Shown here: positions 24,842 to 38,726 of the stretch, piece by piece | How positions within the stretch are numbered: position 1 is the first letter of the stretch | Layout: each line of letters starts with the position of its first letter | Assembly: GCA_037975125.1 (NCBI GenBank) | Contig: CM075853.1 | Coordinates: forward strand, 56,705,091-56,769,090 | DNA from: Latrodectus hesperus | Lineage: Eukaryota > Arthropoda > Arachnida > Araneae > Theridiidae | DNA length: 64,000 bases | Direction: 5' to 3' | Made by a program: the position numbers and the translations under genes | Notes under the pieces: model-generated | Database searches by the model: none | The model's input: only the letters and a program-made list of their open reading frames with translations | What the model was told of the DNA's origin: nothing

Positions 24842-25169
24842 CCCCACCCATAATTGGTACAAGGGATCAAAACCGGGTTTGTCCCTTGACCTCCCGTGTG
24901 ACAGACGTACCCGGACTGTTCTCTCAAGACTTGCTAGCGGTCATATTAAGTGCCTCACTTTCAACGAGGGCAGGAAAACTTTCGTCACCTGCACCAAGTG
25001 CCAAAATCATCAGGCTTCTCCTGAGCATCTTTTGGATTGCATGGGTCTCTCTAGGGAGGATCTCTTTAGCAATCCTCTTTTAGTCTTCGACTTCCTTACA
25101 GTCAACGAACTCGTGGATCTAGTCTGACTCCGTCAGACATGGAGGATAAGCAACAACAACAACAACAAC
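24842..25169 (+). mobile_element. 5'-truncated non-LTR retrotransposon (LINE)
   Basis: 328-bp insert flanked by an 11-bp target-site duplication, AAATTATTCAC, at 24831-24841 and 25170-25180. It encodes only the last roughly 90 residues of a LINE ORF2 and ends in a (CAA)n tail at 25151-25169, a typical 5' truncation by target-primed reverse transcription. The tail type matches the SINE at 55664-55945. Confidence 0.9.
24853..25127 (+). pseudogene. LINE ORF2 C-terminal fragment (CCHC-like motif)
   Basis: An open frame reads HNWYKGSKPGLSL onward to NELVDLV and stop at 25125-25127. It includes CTKCQNHQASPEHLLDC, a C-x2-C-x8-H-x3-C motif typical of the C-terminus of Jockey/I-type LINE proteins. 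The reverse transcriptase and endonuclease domains are absent because the insertion is truncated. The ATG at 24798 belongs to pre-insertion flank, so this is not a real gene start. The frame has no stop, which suggests a fairly recent insertion. Confidence 0.88.
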
Positions 25170-25599
25170 AAATTATTCACGGTAAAGGCTTTCAAATTGT
25201 TCAAATTTTAATGTGTATTAAACATTTGAAATGTCAAATTTTATAAAAAAAACTTTGATTTCAAATATTTTTTTTAAGTTTTCAGTACTTCAAATTTTGC
25301 CTCCTATTAAAGCAATCAACAAATAATTTTTTTCACTCCGAAATCAATATGTTCTGTGAGATACTGTGAGAATATGTTCTGAATGATACTTTAAGTAATA
25401 TTGAAATACATAAAATCGTACATTTAATACGTACTTTCACTTGATCGCAAAAATAAATTTCGGTACCAAACTCATTTCTCATTAAAACCCTATGGTTTAA
25501 AGAAATTTATTTAAGTTCGTCTTTTATTCTATTAATATAGTTAATCGCAGAAATTCCTTAGATCATATCACTAAAATATTCCTATTACCAGATACGAAA

Positions 25600-26270
25600 A
25601 TCCGAAGAGAAATGATGATAAACTGCAACTCGAGGATGACACTAAATGTATTCCCTTTCGCTCTTGCTCTTCTTTGCTCCCACCTGGGCAAAGACTCAAG
25701 AATCTCCGGATCAGTGGCAAGAGAGAGAGAGAGAGAGAAAAGAGGATGATGCTCCAGATCGGATGCTGCTGGATCTTCTGGAGGAGGGGAAAGACCTTCT
25801 CCAGAAGAAGATTGCAGCCACGAACCTTTCTCTCTTCTTCCTCAAATGATACTTCAACGATTGTTACTGGAACCCAACCACAATGACCCTTGTGTATCCC
25901 TCGCTCTCTCTGGGTGCGTTGTTTAAACGCTAAACAGCAAGGCCCTCATCACAACTTTACACATGCGATATCGAATCGTTGAAAAGAAGAGTCGGTCATG
26001 TGGCCCCCGAAAACTGCTACAACACACCGTTTCGAGAACCATCCTGGTTAAAAGGAAAAGAGATCTGCGAAAGGGTGCTCCATACCTGGCTTTGGTAATT
26101 CCTTCGAGTATATTAGAGGGCCACTCAGCCATCCATTGGAGGGTCACTCATTGGGCGCTGAACAGCTCGCGATGCCTCTCGAAAACGCCCCTTCTTTTTC
26201 TTCGCAATGCCGGTGTCAGAAGTGTGCAATTGCTTTTGCCGGAGGTGGGATGAGTTTTTATTCCAAAAAG
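25600..26270. promoter_or_regulatory. Intronic GC-richer island, regulatory candidate
   Basis: About 670 bp of mixed-composition sequence in the AT-rich intron, with a (GA)n run (25721-25738) and two ATTGG motifs near 26130-26155. A 67-codon frame from ATG 25646 begins MYSLSLLLFFAPTWA, which looks like a signal peptide, but its charged part comes from the GA repeat and it matches no family I know. Frames on both strands suggest compositional effects rather than an exon. Confidence 0.35.
25721..25738. repeat. (GA)n microsatellite
   Basis: Nine GA units inside the 25600-26270 island. Confidence 0.9.
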
Positions 26271-28374
26271 AAGAAAAAAAGTCACTCCTTTACTTCATCA
26301 CCTCACATATATTTTTTTCCTCAGTGACTTCCATCTACTAATATATCGCTCTTTATTATTATATTGATTCTCTTAACTTTTTCACAACTTCAACTTTTTA
26401 CGTTATCAAGTGTTGACGAAGTGGATTTTTTTGCTTCTGGACAAAAACAGCTCAGCATATTTTTTTATACTTATAAGCATTATTTTAGGCACTTTTAATA
26501 TTTTTTATGTATGGTATATGATAGAATATAAAACTTTATTCTCATCTTATATTTACACACATGATTTATTTTCACACTATTTTTTTCTTATCCGTGCAAG
26601 TTAACCATATCGTTCTAGTTAGGTATTATTTTCTTATCTCCTTAATTAGAATTTCGATCTTTTAACGTTCGTTCCTGTCTGTGCTCTTAATGACAAAAGT
26701 GACAATTTTTATTTGAAACTCCAAAATGAAATTTGTTTTTTTATGACTAAATTTATGACAAAATTTCGATGAAAGAAGCACTTTTTATTAGGTTTTTATT
26801 TTTTCTACTTAATTATATAAAATTTTTCCCAAAGGGGAATGTTTAATTAAGAAGGTGTTCCGGCGAAAAATATTTTTTTCGGAGAAAATTAGTGCATACA
26901 TTTTTTAAGACTCGTTTTAAATTCAAAGAATTAAATTATACCACTGTTTATAAATTTTCATTTACTTTATCATTCATTAATCAATGTTTGTTGTGTTTTG
27001 AATATAAAGATTTATAATTATTATTTGAAAATTTTATAGTATAAAAAACTTTGAAATCATTAAATGGATCATAGATATTATTAATTATTTTGCAAGAACA
27101 CTCTTATTGTAACTCTCTTACTTTAGTTAAGAAATATTTTAAATTATTTTATCAGAGAGTTTGAATAAGTTTAAAATATATATATATATATTTTTTTTTG
27201 CGATTGTTTCTGATGCAGGAAAGTAGGGAGTTTTGATGTATGTGGTGGTAGTTTTGAAGTAAAAACTTTATAAACATTCTAATTATCAGTTTTGAAAAAG
27301 ATTAATTTTACATTACTTTAAATTTAATATTTTTTAAATTTTGATCGCTCACACATTTTTTCTAATAAATAAAAAATACATCAATTAAATTATAAAATGA
27401 TTAAAATATTAATTATAATTAAATAAAAATTATAATAAAAAATTCATGGAGTATTATTTTAAAATACTTTAATATTATTTTTTTAACTTTAGCTTCATAA
27501 GAAATTTAAAAATAAATGATATAAAATGATGTAAAAAGCTTGTAATTGTTTTTCAATTTTGACCTTTCTTATTTTTTTCAAGAAATGAAAATTATTCTGC
27601 CAAGCAAAGTTTGAAAACAGAAATACATATTCAAATTATCACAATTTATGTATATCTATTTCTTAATCATTCCGCAATTTCATTTGAAGAATAATGCGAT
27701 AGTAAGAAAAACATTTTTAGAAACAGTGAAATGAATAATCTAATATTACTGAAATACCATTGACTAAACATCAGCTCAAAGAACCTGCTGTAATAGTAAA
27801 TGAGATTTTTAAAAAAATAACCGAAATAAAATATTATTCTTAGTTAAATTAATGCAATTTTTAACTTAAAAAAATAAAAATAACTTAAAGATAGTTGCTC
27901 ATCTAATCCAAAAGAATTATAAGTGAAATTATCCCATCATGTAAGGTAATTAAACTAGAAAAAATACATTTAAAGTTGTTTTATCTGTTTTTCTTATGAT
28001 TTAAAATACATGCAAACTATTATTTATTACTTTGTATATAATTCTTAATTTCCTAATCTTAGAGACATTTTAAATTTAGTATTATCTATTTCCAAATAAG
28101 AATAAGTTCATTTTTGTAATTTTATATTCTGTAATATATCATTCTAAATTGCGATACAAAATCAGCTTAATTTAAATATAATTATATATTTAAATCATAA
28201 GAGGCCGTTTAATAGCAGAATATTTTATTTTAAGTAATTTTAAATTTGTATATACACTTTTTAATTAAATTAGTGGCGAAAACTCATTTATGAAATTGAA
28301 TCAACTTGAAGTTATAATAATAATAATAAATTGTCATTGTCCAAATAGAGTGGCAAAAATATAAAGGTATATGA

Positions 28375-28610
28375 TTTTGGATGCACCATGTCATAATAAT
28401 AGGACAATAGTCTTCGATGTGGAAGATTATGAGTTCGATCGCAAACATTATTGAACAACGATAGATGGACATTGCAGAATAACTTGTCCGAGTCATTCAA
28501 GTCTGTTGGAAGTTTTCCGTGCTTCTCCCTTGCAACATAATGTGTATTCGGATTATTATCCCTATCGAGACCATATATTTGCATCACGATACAAATTATC
28601 CTCTAGAAAA
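28375..28610 (+). mobile_element. Possible degenerate tRNA-derived SINE
   Basis: A B box-like GAGTTCGATCGC lies near 28432, preceded at about tRNA spacing by a worn head, and followed by about 150 bp of mixed-composition sequence. No duplications or tail were found, so the call is tentative. Confidence 0.35.
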
Positions 28611-28779
28611 TTGTATGCAATGGTTGCTTAAATGCTCTAAGACAGCTTTCGGTTGTTAAGTTATTTAATACGTAATATTGAAAACACACATAAGGCCACA
28701 TCTTCTTCTGGAATGATAAAACAAAAATATGCGGTGACAAAAGTCATTAACCCTTCAAACTCTTCATTCGAACCTTTTT

Positions 28780-29310
28780 TCTTTTTAAAAATAAAGAATT
28801 CGAGGATGACTAAATAAAAAGGTGAATGTGAGATTCTTTCTAGGGAAAGCTGCAAAATTCAACATTTCAAACATCCCCGACATCAAGATCTCGAATTTCA
28901 AGCATACAGGTACCTGGAAGGTCTGAAGACAGGTTATTCTCTCCTGGTTTGTGTGCCTCTCAAATGGCGCAGGTTCCTCAAACAAAACTAAGTTATTACA
29001 TATTGATTTTAGATCGGGTAACAAGAAAGTAAGGGATGTTAAAAGAACGTGGAATTCTTTCAGGGCTGAAAAAAAGAATGGACGTTTTCGAAGACTTTTC
29101 CATTCTCATTTTTTTTCGAGCAATCTTTGTAAAAGGCTTTTCTTATTCGGGTGTATGCGGTGTTGTCTGAAAGAATCGTCTTCCGGAAACAGAGTTGTTT
29201 GACTTGGAGAGAAAGGGTGAAATTATTCCCATGTTTTAAAATGTGGCCATTGACTTTTGACATCAGTTTGAGGGATTTATTGTTTCTGAACTGTTTTGTT
29301 AGATTTCGCA
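28780..29310. other. Intronic GC-richer island, unclassified
   Basis: About 500 bp of less AT-biased sequence with short overlapping frames on both strands, none family-like. Possible conserved non-coding element or old repeat. Confidence 0.25.
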
Positions 29311-29588
29311 AAAATCAATCTATTTTTCTTTACAGAAGATTTTTGATTATTTTGAAAGAGGTTATATTTATTTTTCATGCATTTTTTATATACATTTTTT
29401 TTAAACCATTCGTAACTTTTTATTATTCTTCATTCTTCATACAGATAATATTTTATATATGCATGAATGTATTTTTAGAAATATAAGTCTTGATATTAAT
29501 GCTATGTAGCTGATTTTAATAAAGAGCCTACTACATAATTTCGTAAATTTTTCTATAAGTAGAAAATTAGTTAAGAATCTTTTAAGTA

Positions 29589-29653
29589 TGTTTAAATAAA
29601 GTACGTTAAAATATGTACTTTATTTAAACAAATTTAAAGTACGTTAAAATATG
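29589..29653. repeat. Perfect 16-bp inverted repeat plus 18-bp direct repeat
   Basis: TGTTTAAATAAAGTAC at 29589-29604 is followed after 10 bp by its exact complement at 29615-29630. AAAGTACGTTAAAATATG occurs at 29598-29615 and again at 29636-29653. Confidence 0.75.
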
Positions 29654-30227
29654 ATGAATTTTATAATTTCTTTTCATAATGAAATAAGTTCAAGCTTCTA
29701 AATAGAGGAAAACGAGGCATGATATTTAAAATAATACTTTGTTCAAAACGTATATTTGTGTAATAAAAGTATCGAATTCAATTTTCTCTCTCTCTCTCAC
29801 TCTTTTTTTAAATAACTATAGATAAGCTTTTTTTCCTCATAATTAGAACAATTAATATTGAGAATAAACTTCACCTTCAGTTTAAGTATTTATTCTAGTT
29901 AAAAATAATGTGAACAGTGTCTGAAATGAATGAGTAAATGAAGATATACATCTTATATATCAAGAAAAAACTTATACCCCTCTTTTCGGTTCTAAAGCTC
30001 CTGAAATACACATCTTTACTTCTGAAAATGATAGAAGAAAAAATTGATATTTATATCAAAAAATACAATTCAAATTTTCAGTGTTCACTCTCATCAAAAA
30101 TGCTATTAAGAAATGTTCTTGAAAATTCATGGTGTTCATATTAAAATTTACGATATTTGAGGTATACTCATTTCCTCAAAACACATAACAGCTTTATGTG
30201 TAAAAACATGGTGCACTTAGTGTAGTG

Positions 30228-30350
<123 letters not shown>

Positions 30351-31774
30351 TATATCACATGAAAGATAGTTGGAATTGAAATTATTTCAAAGCTGTATGT
30401 AATCTTTAAAATTGTCATGTAATGATAGAATCATACATATGCTAACATACATACTTAACTTAGTGTGAATATTAGAAATAAAACATTTCTGCGTTATAAG
30501 AAATAATAAGAATACATTTGATTGTATAATAAGAATAAAATATTGAAGTTGGTAAAAGTATTAATTTAATCTTTTAATTAAAATTTTTAATACGAAAATA
30601 GATAAAAAAAATATGATGAATAATTAACACTTGAATGAATATTAGATTTAGAGCTTTGAAACGTGGCCACACTGTTTATTACTGAGCATAAATTTATACA
30701 TTAATTAAACATTTAAAAATTTATGTAAAATTTTGTATCTGATAAGTCAGATAAAATATTTAGCTGGAATTTTTTGAAAATCCCTAATTTAAGCTCATCA
30801 AGTTTTGTGCAAAAAAAGAATGAATTTTCTTAAACGAATTAGAGTTTCTAAAATTTCTTTCATTTGTGTAATTTTACTTATCAATTAAATTTTATCGTAA
30901 AAATTTTCCAAACATATTTTTGAATGTATATTAGTATTTTATAAACATTATAAAAAATTGATCAAATGAAGTTTCCAAGCAAAAATTAATCTTCTCGCGT
31001 GTGTGTGAAATACTAACAAAATTCACGAACAATTTTTTTATTAATGTAAATCCATATATTTAAATCTAGTTTATAAACAAGACTGAATTCATATAGCCAA
31101 ATATTCTGCCATTGGTATTGAGTCAAATCATTACTCTCTCATTATAAGCAATAAAATTATCAAATTTGTTAAGTGTTTGTAGAGAGAAATTATAAATCTC
31201 GATAATTAAAGAATCACATAACTTTTTTATTTTACTTTGAAACCACATATGTTATTTTTCTTATGACTAATTATTGCTCATTTTGATTGATTAATGATTA
31301 ATTAAGCTAAAATTTGCAATTATATTTATATGTTCTACTATTCTTCACCAAGAAGTTAAGCAACAATCGTAAAATTACCAACAAATTTACTCAAACAGTC
31401 AGAGAGCACACATTATCAAATGGATATTGAGACTTTCATCAATAATAAAATAATTTTCAATTTTTCTGAAAGTTCTTTTTTTTTTTCTAGTGAAAAATCT
31501 TCATCATTTAACAATTTTTATCGGTGTATTAGCTAGTTTATTGCAAAAATTAGAAATTAATAGTTCAGCAGAAGACAATAAAACAATATCACGCAATTGT
31601 TAATAAAATTAGAGCATAGTATGTTTTAATGTAAAATGATTATCTCGTGATATTTCTTTTTTTGTCTTGTATCGGAAATATCTACTTATATACTGCTTAT
31701 ATTCACTAATGAAATATTGAAATGAAAATTTGTTACTAAATGTTATTCCTAATAAATGGACAATACAATCAAAT

Positions 31775-31796
31775 CAACATATAAATTTATATGTTG
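31775..31796. repeat. Perfect 22-bp palindrome
   Basis: CAACATATAAA followed directly by its complement, with no loop. Confidence 0.7.
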
Positions 31797-33529
31797 TGAA
31801 ACTAAAAAGTGATCACGAAATTATATGTTTAAAAGGGTAAGATTTTGTTTAGTGTACAATCACTGAGAAACTTGGTGCATTTCAATAACTTTCTTTAAAT
31901 TTTTCTATAGTTATTCTTTTTAATGAGATCTTATAAACAATTTAGTATTTTAATTAATTTTTATAATCTCACAATAATATTTTCAAAATACACATTAGAA
32001 TTATGCATAATTAAATGATAAGTTTTCTGCTCACGATGATTTTTATAAAAGAAATTTTTAAGAAAGAAATATTTTAACCAGTAAAAAAAATTTTTTTATT
32101 CACTTACATTTTAAGTACTATTAAGTTTTTGAAACAGAATAATATGGACAAATTTCAAAAGATTTATGTAGAATAATAATAAAATATCACTTTTTAACTT
32201 CAATTAAAAATAATTATTGCCCAGCTAAGAGATCCATCAAAGACTAAAATTCAAACCCAAAAGAAAGAGCATTTTCAATGAAAAAACACAAAATAAAATT
32301 TTTACGTTCTTTTAAATAATTTTTTGCAAAATATGTTTTTCTATATAGCTCTGTAAAAGAACGTATTCTGAAATTTTGATAAATACTTACAATTATTTCA
32401 TTTCATTAATTTTTAATAGGTTAAATTATTATCTTCATTTATTATTATTTTATTTCACTCGATGTAAGCAACAGAATTGAATTCAATTTGGCTCTTGTAA
32501 ATTAGTAAACAAGTAATGTATATTTAAAGCGAATCGCATTTTCTATTAAATTTTTGACATTTCTTTATATTTGAACTTTTTGAATATAAGTTGTTAATTT
32601 TGTTTTAAATGTTTTTTTCATTATAAATTTAAAATTATTTCATTATTATGTATTAATTTTCCTGTTTGCTTATTAACTTATTAAGCTTAATTATGTATTT
32701 ATAATATATGTAAGCGTTAACGTTATAATTAATTTTAAACATATATAATCTTACTTATTATACAAATAAACTAAAAAAAATTAAATTTATCAAATATTAT
32801 CAAGTAACAGAATGAATTATGGGATAGCTGTTAACAGAAATTTATAAAATCAAAAAGTTTTCTGTGCATTACATTTACATTTTATAAATCTTTCAGTTTA
32901 CGCATGCCTCAATTTAAAATGATGGATTAATAACGAGTTTAAAACTTTTTAAAATATTCTATTCATTCCCAATAAAATGAATTACAGAATAGTAATATAA
33001 AGAAAATTAATCTTAATAAATGTTTGATTAAATTAATGTTAAGGACTTCATTTTACTTCATTCACTTCTTTTCGGATTTCTTTTTCAAGATTTGAAATTT
33101 CTATTCAGCATAATTTTGTTTGTTTATTTATTTCTTGAAAATGAACGAAAGAAAATATTTACGAAGAAATTGAATTAAAATATAATAATTTTCCACATCA
33201 TTTGTACTATCTTTCATAATAAGAAAAAAAAAAAACATCTTACCACATTTTATAAGTAAAACTTAAGAACTAAATAGGCTATTTTACAGATATTGATATA
33301 TTGTTAATATTTATGGTTATGCCACAAATAACATTGAAGAAATTTCTTATACTGAAAAATATAATTTATTGCAAAAAATACTATTACCATAATTCGTATC
33401 AGTAGCATAATATTACTTTTACCAAGAATGTTTGGAATTTTAAGCTTAAATGTTAAAATTTTTCATTTATATTATTCGGTAAATTCAATAATATTTTCAT
33501 AACTGATGGCGGAGAGTAATCAGAAATTT

Positions 33530-33960
33530 TTTTTTTTAATTCGACTCAATTTCATGCGCATGCGTCGTTATTTGGGCGTAAACTTATACGAGTGACCTTA
33601 GAATTTCCTAGTCCAAATATCTATGTTGTCCCCTGAACCCACAGATAGAGGAAAATACACGGACCTTCAAAGGGATAGGAACAGAAGGAGAGGAAGAGGC
33701 AGGGAAGTGGGATTTCCAAAGCAAATATTGACCGACGAACCTTGTGTGTGTGCGGCTGCCGAACTGGACGGTTCTGGAAGAGAGGGGGAGACAGGTAACT
33801 TTGCTGTCCTAAAGCTTCTTTCCCTCCCTTCCCCGTTCTCTATTTCTGCTCGCTGCTTGTCATGTAGTGGGACAACGAACTGAAGTGATGTGGCTGGAAA
33901 GGCGAACTTAAGTGCATAGGAATAAAATATACTGCTCGTTTAATTTAAAAGAATATCCAT
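33530..33960 (+). promoter_or_regulatory. Intronic CpG-containing island, alternative promoter/first-exon candidate
   Basis: GC-rich block with an NRF1-like TGCGCATGCGTC at 33555-33566, sharing 11 bases with the motif at 16879. An ATG at 33623 opens a frame that reaches a good donor, ACAG|GTAACT, at 33794/33795. The 172 coding bases before that donor leave a one-base overhang, the same phase as exon 1, so splicing to 61094 would keep frame and give a protein lacking the TN motif. The frame resembles no known protein, and a purely regulatory role is at least as likely. Confidence 0.35.
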
Positions 33961-34195
33961 TGTGGTATGCCGTGAAATTTCAAATGTCCACACCTGTTAA
34001 GCTGAAAATAGCCTTTGACGCAAATGAATACTCTTTCTAGAATTTATCGTCGACGGTAGTGCTAAAAGTAATAAAAAGTTTATGAATAACAGTGCAAATC
34101 ATCTTGTAAATTAATATTTTTATGTTTCTAAAATTGATTTTATAGTTAGATCATATATCTATATCTATTTACACCTATAAATATATCTATCTATA

Positions 34196-34372
<177 letters not shown>

Positions 34373-37300
34373 TAAGGCTTTTTTTACATCCACTGCGTAT
34401 TATTGCAAACTAGGAGGATTTCCCGCTGATAACAGTTGTTATATCTCTGTTTCAAAGGAGGAAATCAGAAATACTCTTAAGCACCTACCCCAACTTACGT
34501 GCATGTGGAAAAGTATAATGCCATAACAATCTCTCATTGTTCAACAGGTGCTGCTATCAAGTCCATAACCTTCTAACATGAAAAGTTCATTAAAGTACTA
34601 TGAATTTTTTTGCTTAGAGCTTTTTTATGGTTCATAAAATTAATTATTTTAAAAATTAAAAAAATTTAAAGGGATTGATCCTTAAAATTGATATAAAAGG
34701 CTGCTTGGGAATTTTTCAGGTTTCATTTCTCGTTTTTTAAAAGAAAAAAAAACTTAAAATCGCTGAGAAAAGCAATAACAATGGAAAAATATTTTCAGAG
34801 TTTCAGTTCAAACATTTTCAAACAAATTTCACCGAGTCATACACATTAAATCATATATCACATTTTGAACAGATTTTGAATGTAAGTATAGAATTTCTTA
34901 GGTAATTCAAATAAGAGAAACTTTTATTTAAAAAAAATAATAGGTTTTAAAAAATTAACCTGTTTTTAAGGACATGGATGAAAAAAAGCTAAAGCGTTTT
35001 CTTTTAATCTTCAAACAAAATATTTTTTTATTTTCTTCTTATAACAAAATACACAAATTTAAAAGCTTATATTTCTTTTACATTAAAAAAATCATGTTAT
35101 TATGATTTTTTTAAGTTATTAAAAAAGTTTTTATGTGCTTGATTTTGAATTAAACTTTTGTGCAATTTTACAATTTGTTAACAAGTGTAGGTATGTTTAA
35201 AAGGAAATAATTATAATTTAAAATACAGAAATATATGGTTAAAAAGATGAGAAAAAATGTTTAATATTTCAAACTTGGGCTAAATATTTTGATAAATGAA
35301 TCAATGCTGAGAATCACATAAAGGGAAATCATTTTTAATGAACACCAACTAAAAATTAATGCATTTCTGTAGTGTTTAAAAATTGTAAAAATATGTTTTT
35401 AACAACAGAAAATATAAATTAAGGCCTAAAAACAAATGATTAAATATTAAAAAAAAAACAGTCAACAATTCTGAAAATAATTCGATACACGAATGGATAA
35501 TTTTTTATTATCGTGATACTGAATAGACAGCATGCAATTTTGTTAGTAAAATAATGATAATAATAAACATAAATTATTTTCTAATATATGAAGTTTTTTA
35601 TTAAGCTCAAATTATTTTTTGTGCAGCATAAAAAATTTTTATATGAAAACATTACATTTAACAAAATCTTAAAATTCAAATAAGATAGAATTTGAATTTT
35701 ATTTATAAAAGTGTGAAAAAAGTATATCCTAGTAAATAGTAGAGAAAAAAGGAAACAGGATTGTACTTGAATTAATTGCAAAATAATCATGTGAAGTGTT
35801 TGCAGAGCTGTTGTAAACGCTTTTTAACCTCTTAATAGCCCTGTAAATTATGTTTTGTGTTCAAATTTTTCATCAGATCATTTCAATAGCAGGTAGGTTT
35901 GTTCAGTTGGTTCAGATTGTTTGCTATTTATTGTGTTTCCTCTCTTTATTCTGAATGAGCTTGGTATAGAATTTTGTTGGCTCAAAATAACTTCATTTAA
36001 AAACAGTATTCATGCGTAATAATTCCACAAAATGCATATCAAATGCAAATTTTTTCTTCTCCCGAACTTTGAAGTTCTGTTTTTATGCAATAAGTCTTAA
36101 TATTATATGTAATTTTATCATGAAAATACATAGATCTAATTTTTGTGAAGCTATTACTTTTGCTTATACTTAGAAATTAATTATGTTAAATGTTATTTTT
36201 GGAACATATGATAGGCACTATAATTTTTCTATAATATACACAATGTTTACAGAAGTTTAGATCGTGATTGTTGTTTTATTATTTAAGATTCAGTTTTTCA
36301 CATATATAGTTGACTTTAAAAATATATCTCCCTTATTCTGGCTTAACTCAAAGACATGTTAATTCATATTAATTTTTTAAGTCAAATTCTGTCCTAATAA
36401 ATATTGTATTCAAATCATAATTTCAATATTGTTTCTAATTAACTTTGAATTAACATTTCATCAGTTTGCTTACATTTCAATCTCACCTGATGGGAAATAT
36501 ATAACTTAATGCTATTACCATGTCACTTTCAATAACAATTTGCTTTTGCACAGCAAATATCTCTAGGGGGACTTGTTTTTGAGAGAGAAAATAAGTTGAA
36601 ATTATTCATTTATTTTCCCCTCAACCAAATGATTTTGAAGAAACGTAATGTAGATTTATAATGAGTGAAAAATGGTTGTCTTTTAAGAAATACTGTAATC
36701 ATATTTAGAGCATTATAAAGGTATCAAAAAGGATTTTATTAAACATTTGGAATGATATCATTGTATAAAATTAAAAATGTAAATCACTTTTTACTTCATT
36801 AATCTTTTTAACTTAATTTAGCATTTAAATAGAGAAGCAACCAATATTTTGTTTTCATATTAGCACCTTTTTATCCGACATAATTTAATGCTTTCGGACT
36901 TGTTTTCTGCACGGCTGTAATAACAAAAGGCAAAATATTTTTTAAGTAATATATTATATTTTGTTTCCTTTTTATTAAGAAATTTAAAAACTTTACGGAA
37001 ATTATAAAAATCCTAGAAATTCAATTATTAATATTTCTTAAATTATTAAACCATTTATCATAATGCGATTTTCAAAAAATGACATATAATCATGACTTTT
37101 AAGACTTTCAATTCAATAAAGAATCTGATTAGAAGATTAGAATCAAGAAGACACACAATTTTAGCAACTATTTGATGCATTACCTTTGAAAAAATATAGA
37201 AATAAATTTTTCTTCTATTTTTATATGTCATAATTTTTCTCTCATTGTTTATGCGTCATAATTTAGTTAATTTATTTTAAAGATGTTGAAAAAAACTTAA

Positions 37301-37809
37301 TTTTGCTAATTTGTTTTAGAAATTTCTAAACACATTTGAAATTACTGAAAATTTATATTAAATAGGTGTTCTCTGTAAATTTTTTTAATTTTTTATTAAT
37401 AAATAATGGAATTCAATGTTGAAAAGAAGTAAATCCGTAAAATGTTCAAGCATTTTCTTGGTGAAAAGATTATTTTAAGACAAAAAGCGTAAGTTTTTTT
37501 TCATGTTTTTAATATTGGTCAAAATTGAATGTGTTATTTTTGAGACCGAAGAGCTTAATTTCATTAATATAAGAAACTAAGCTCCAACGACAGTTACAAA
37601 TACTTATCAACCTCCATATAAAACATTTTACAGCACTGGATCTTAATTATCAAATAATAGTGCATAGTTTTTTCAATGTGATTTTAAAGTTATTGGAACT
37701 TCAAAATTCAAATACTTTAAAAACATACAAGAGAAATACCGGTAAAATTTATGCTAATAAAATAGACATTCTATAAACTTAAATATTTGTAAGTTGTCTA
37801 TCTATTAAA

Positions 37810-37960
37810 TCTAACCAACCTGACAAGTGTTCTCTCATTTCTTCAGGTTTCTATGCAACAACAGTTCGTCTATTCGATTCCTATTTCGGGCACGGTTTTT
37901 TTAGTGATTTGTAGTCTGTTTAAAAAATAAGCCTCAATAAAACAGGTCCTCATGAACAGA
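37810..37960 (+). mobile_element. Possible SINE remnant related to the copy at 55664
   Basis: TTCGATTCCTATTTCGGGCACGG near 37873 resembles the B box and following motif of the 55664 SINE (TTCGAATCCCAGTTCGGGCATGG). The rest is too worn to align by eye. Confidence 0.4.
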
Positions 37961-38615
37961 AAGGGATTGTAGAAAACAAATAAATGAAACCACCCAAATT
38001 TAAAATTATGATTTTTTAAATGACTTCACAAGTCAAAGCTAATATAATTAACTTTGTTTAGTACAAATATATACAAATTGTATATCATAATTTATACTTA
38101 TAGACAAAATCTGATTTTTGCTTATAATCTTCTCAGTTTATAAATTCAGAAATTCATCATGATTATTATTCGCATTAAAAAAAATTCAGTACTTATAAAT
38201 GGAAAAAAACTGCATACGCATTATGTAATTTTCAATTAAAAGAAAAAATTATGTAGAATTTGCGAGTTGTATTAAATTGAATAAAATTTTATTATTTTTA
38301 ATCGTTTGCTTCTAAAATTTAAACAATTAAATCAATGAAAGTAAAATATCATAAATTTTATTATTAATATTTTGCGATAGTAAAACATTAACTTGTAAGC
38401 GCAAGAATGCATTTTCTTAATAATGATTTATAATTATTTATTTTGATTATAATAATAATTTTTAAAATAAGTATAAAAATTTAGGAAAGCAAAATACGAG
38501 GTATTGCTATAAATAATTTCTGTATGTTAAATTTGCATACAAATTGATGTAACAGAGTATATAACCACATTTTATGAAAATAAGATGATCAAATTATATA
38601 ATAATGAATATACAT

Positions 38616-38640
38616 ACACACACACACACACATATATATA

Positions 38641-38725
<85 letters not shown>
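38616..38725. repeat. Compound microsatellite (CA)n-(TA)n
   Basis: (CA)n at 38616-38632 followed by (TA)n with one interruption (ACT near 38642) to 38725. Confidence 0.97.

Positions 38726-38726
<1 letters not shown>

Noticed and set aside
24798..24852. ATG start at 24798 for a 109-residue protein
   Set aside because: The N-terminal part is pre-insertion flank; the 11-bp TSD shows that the coding part arrived with a truncated LINE.
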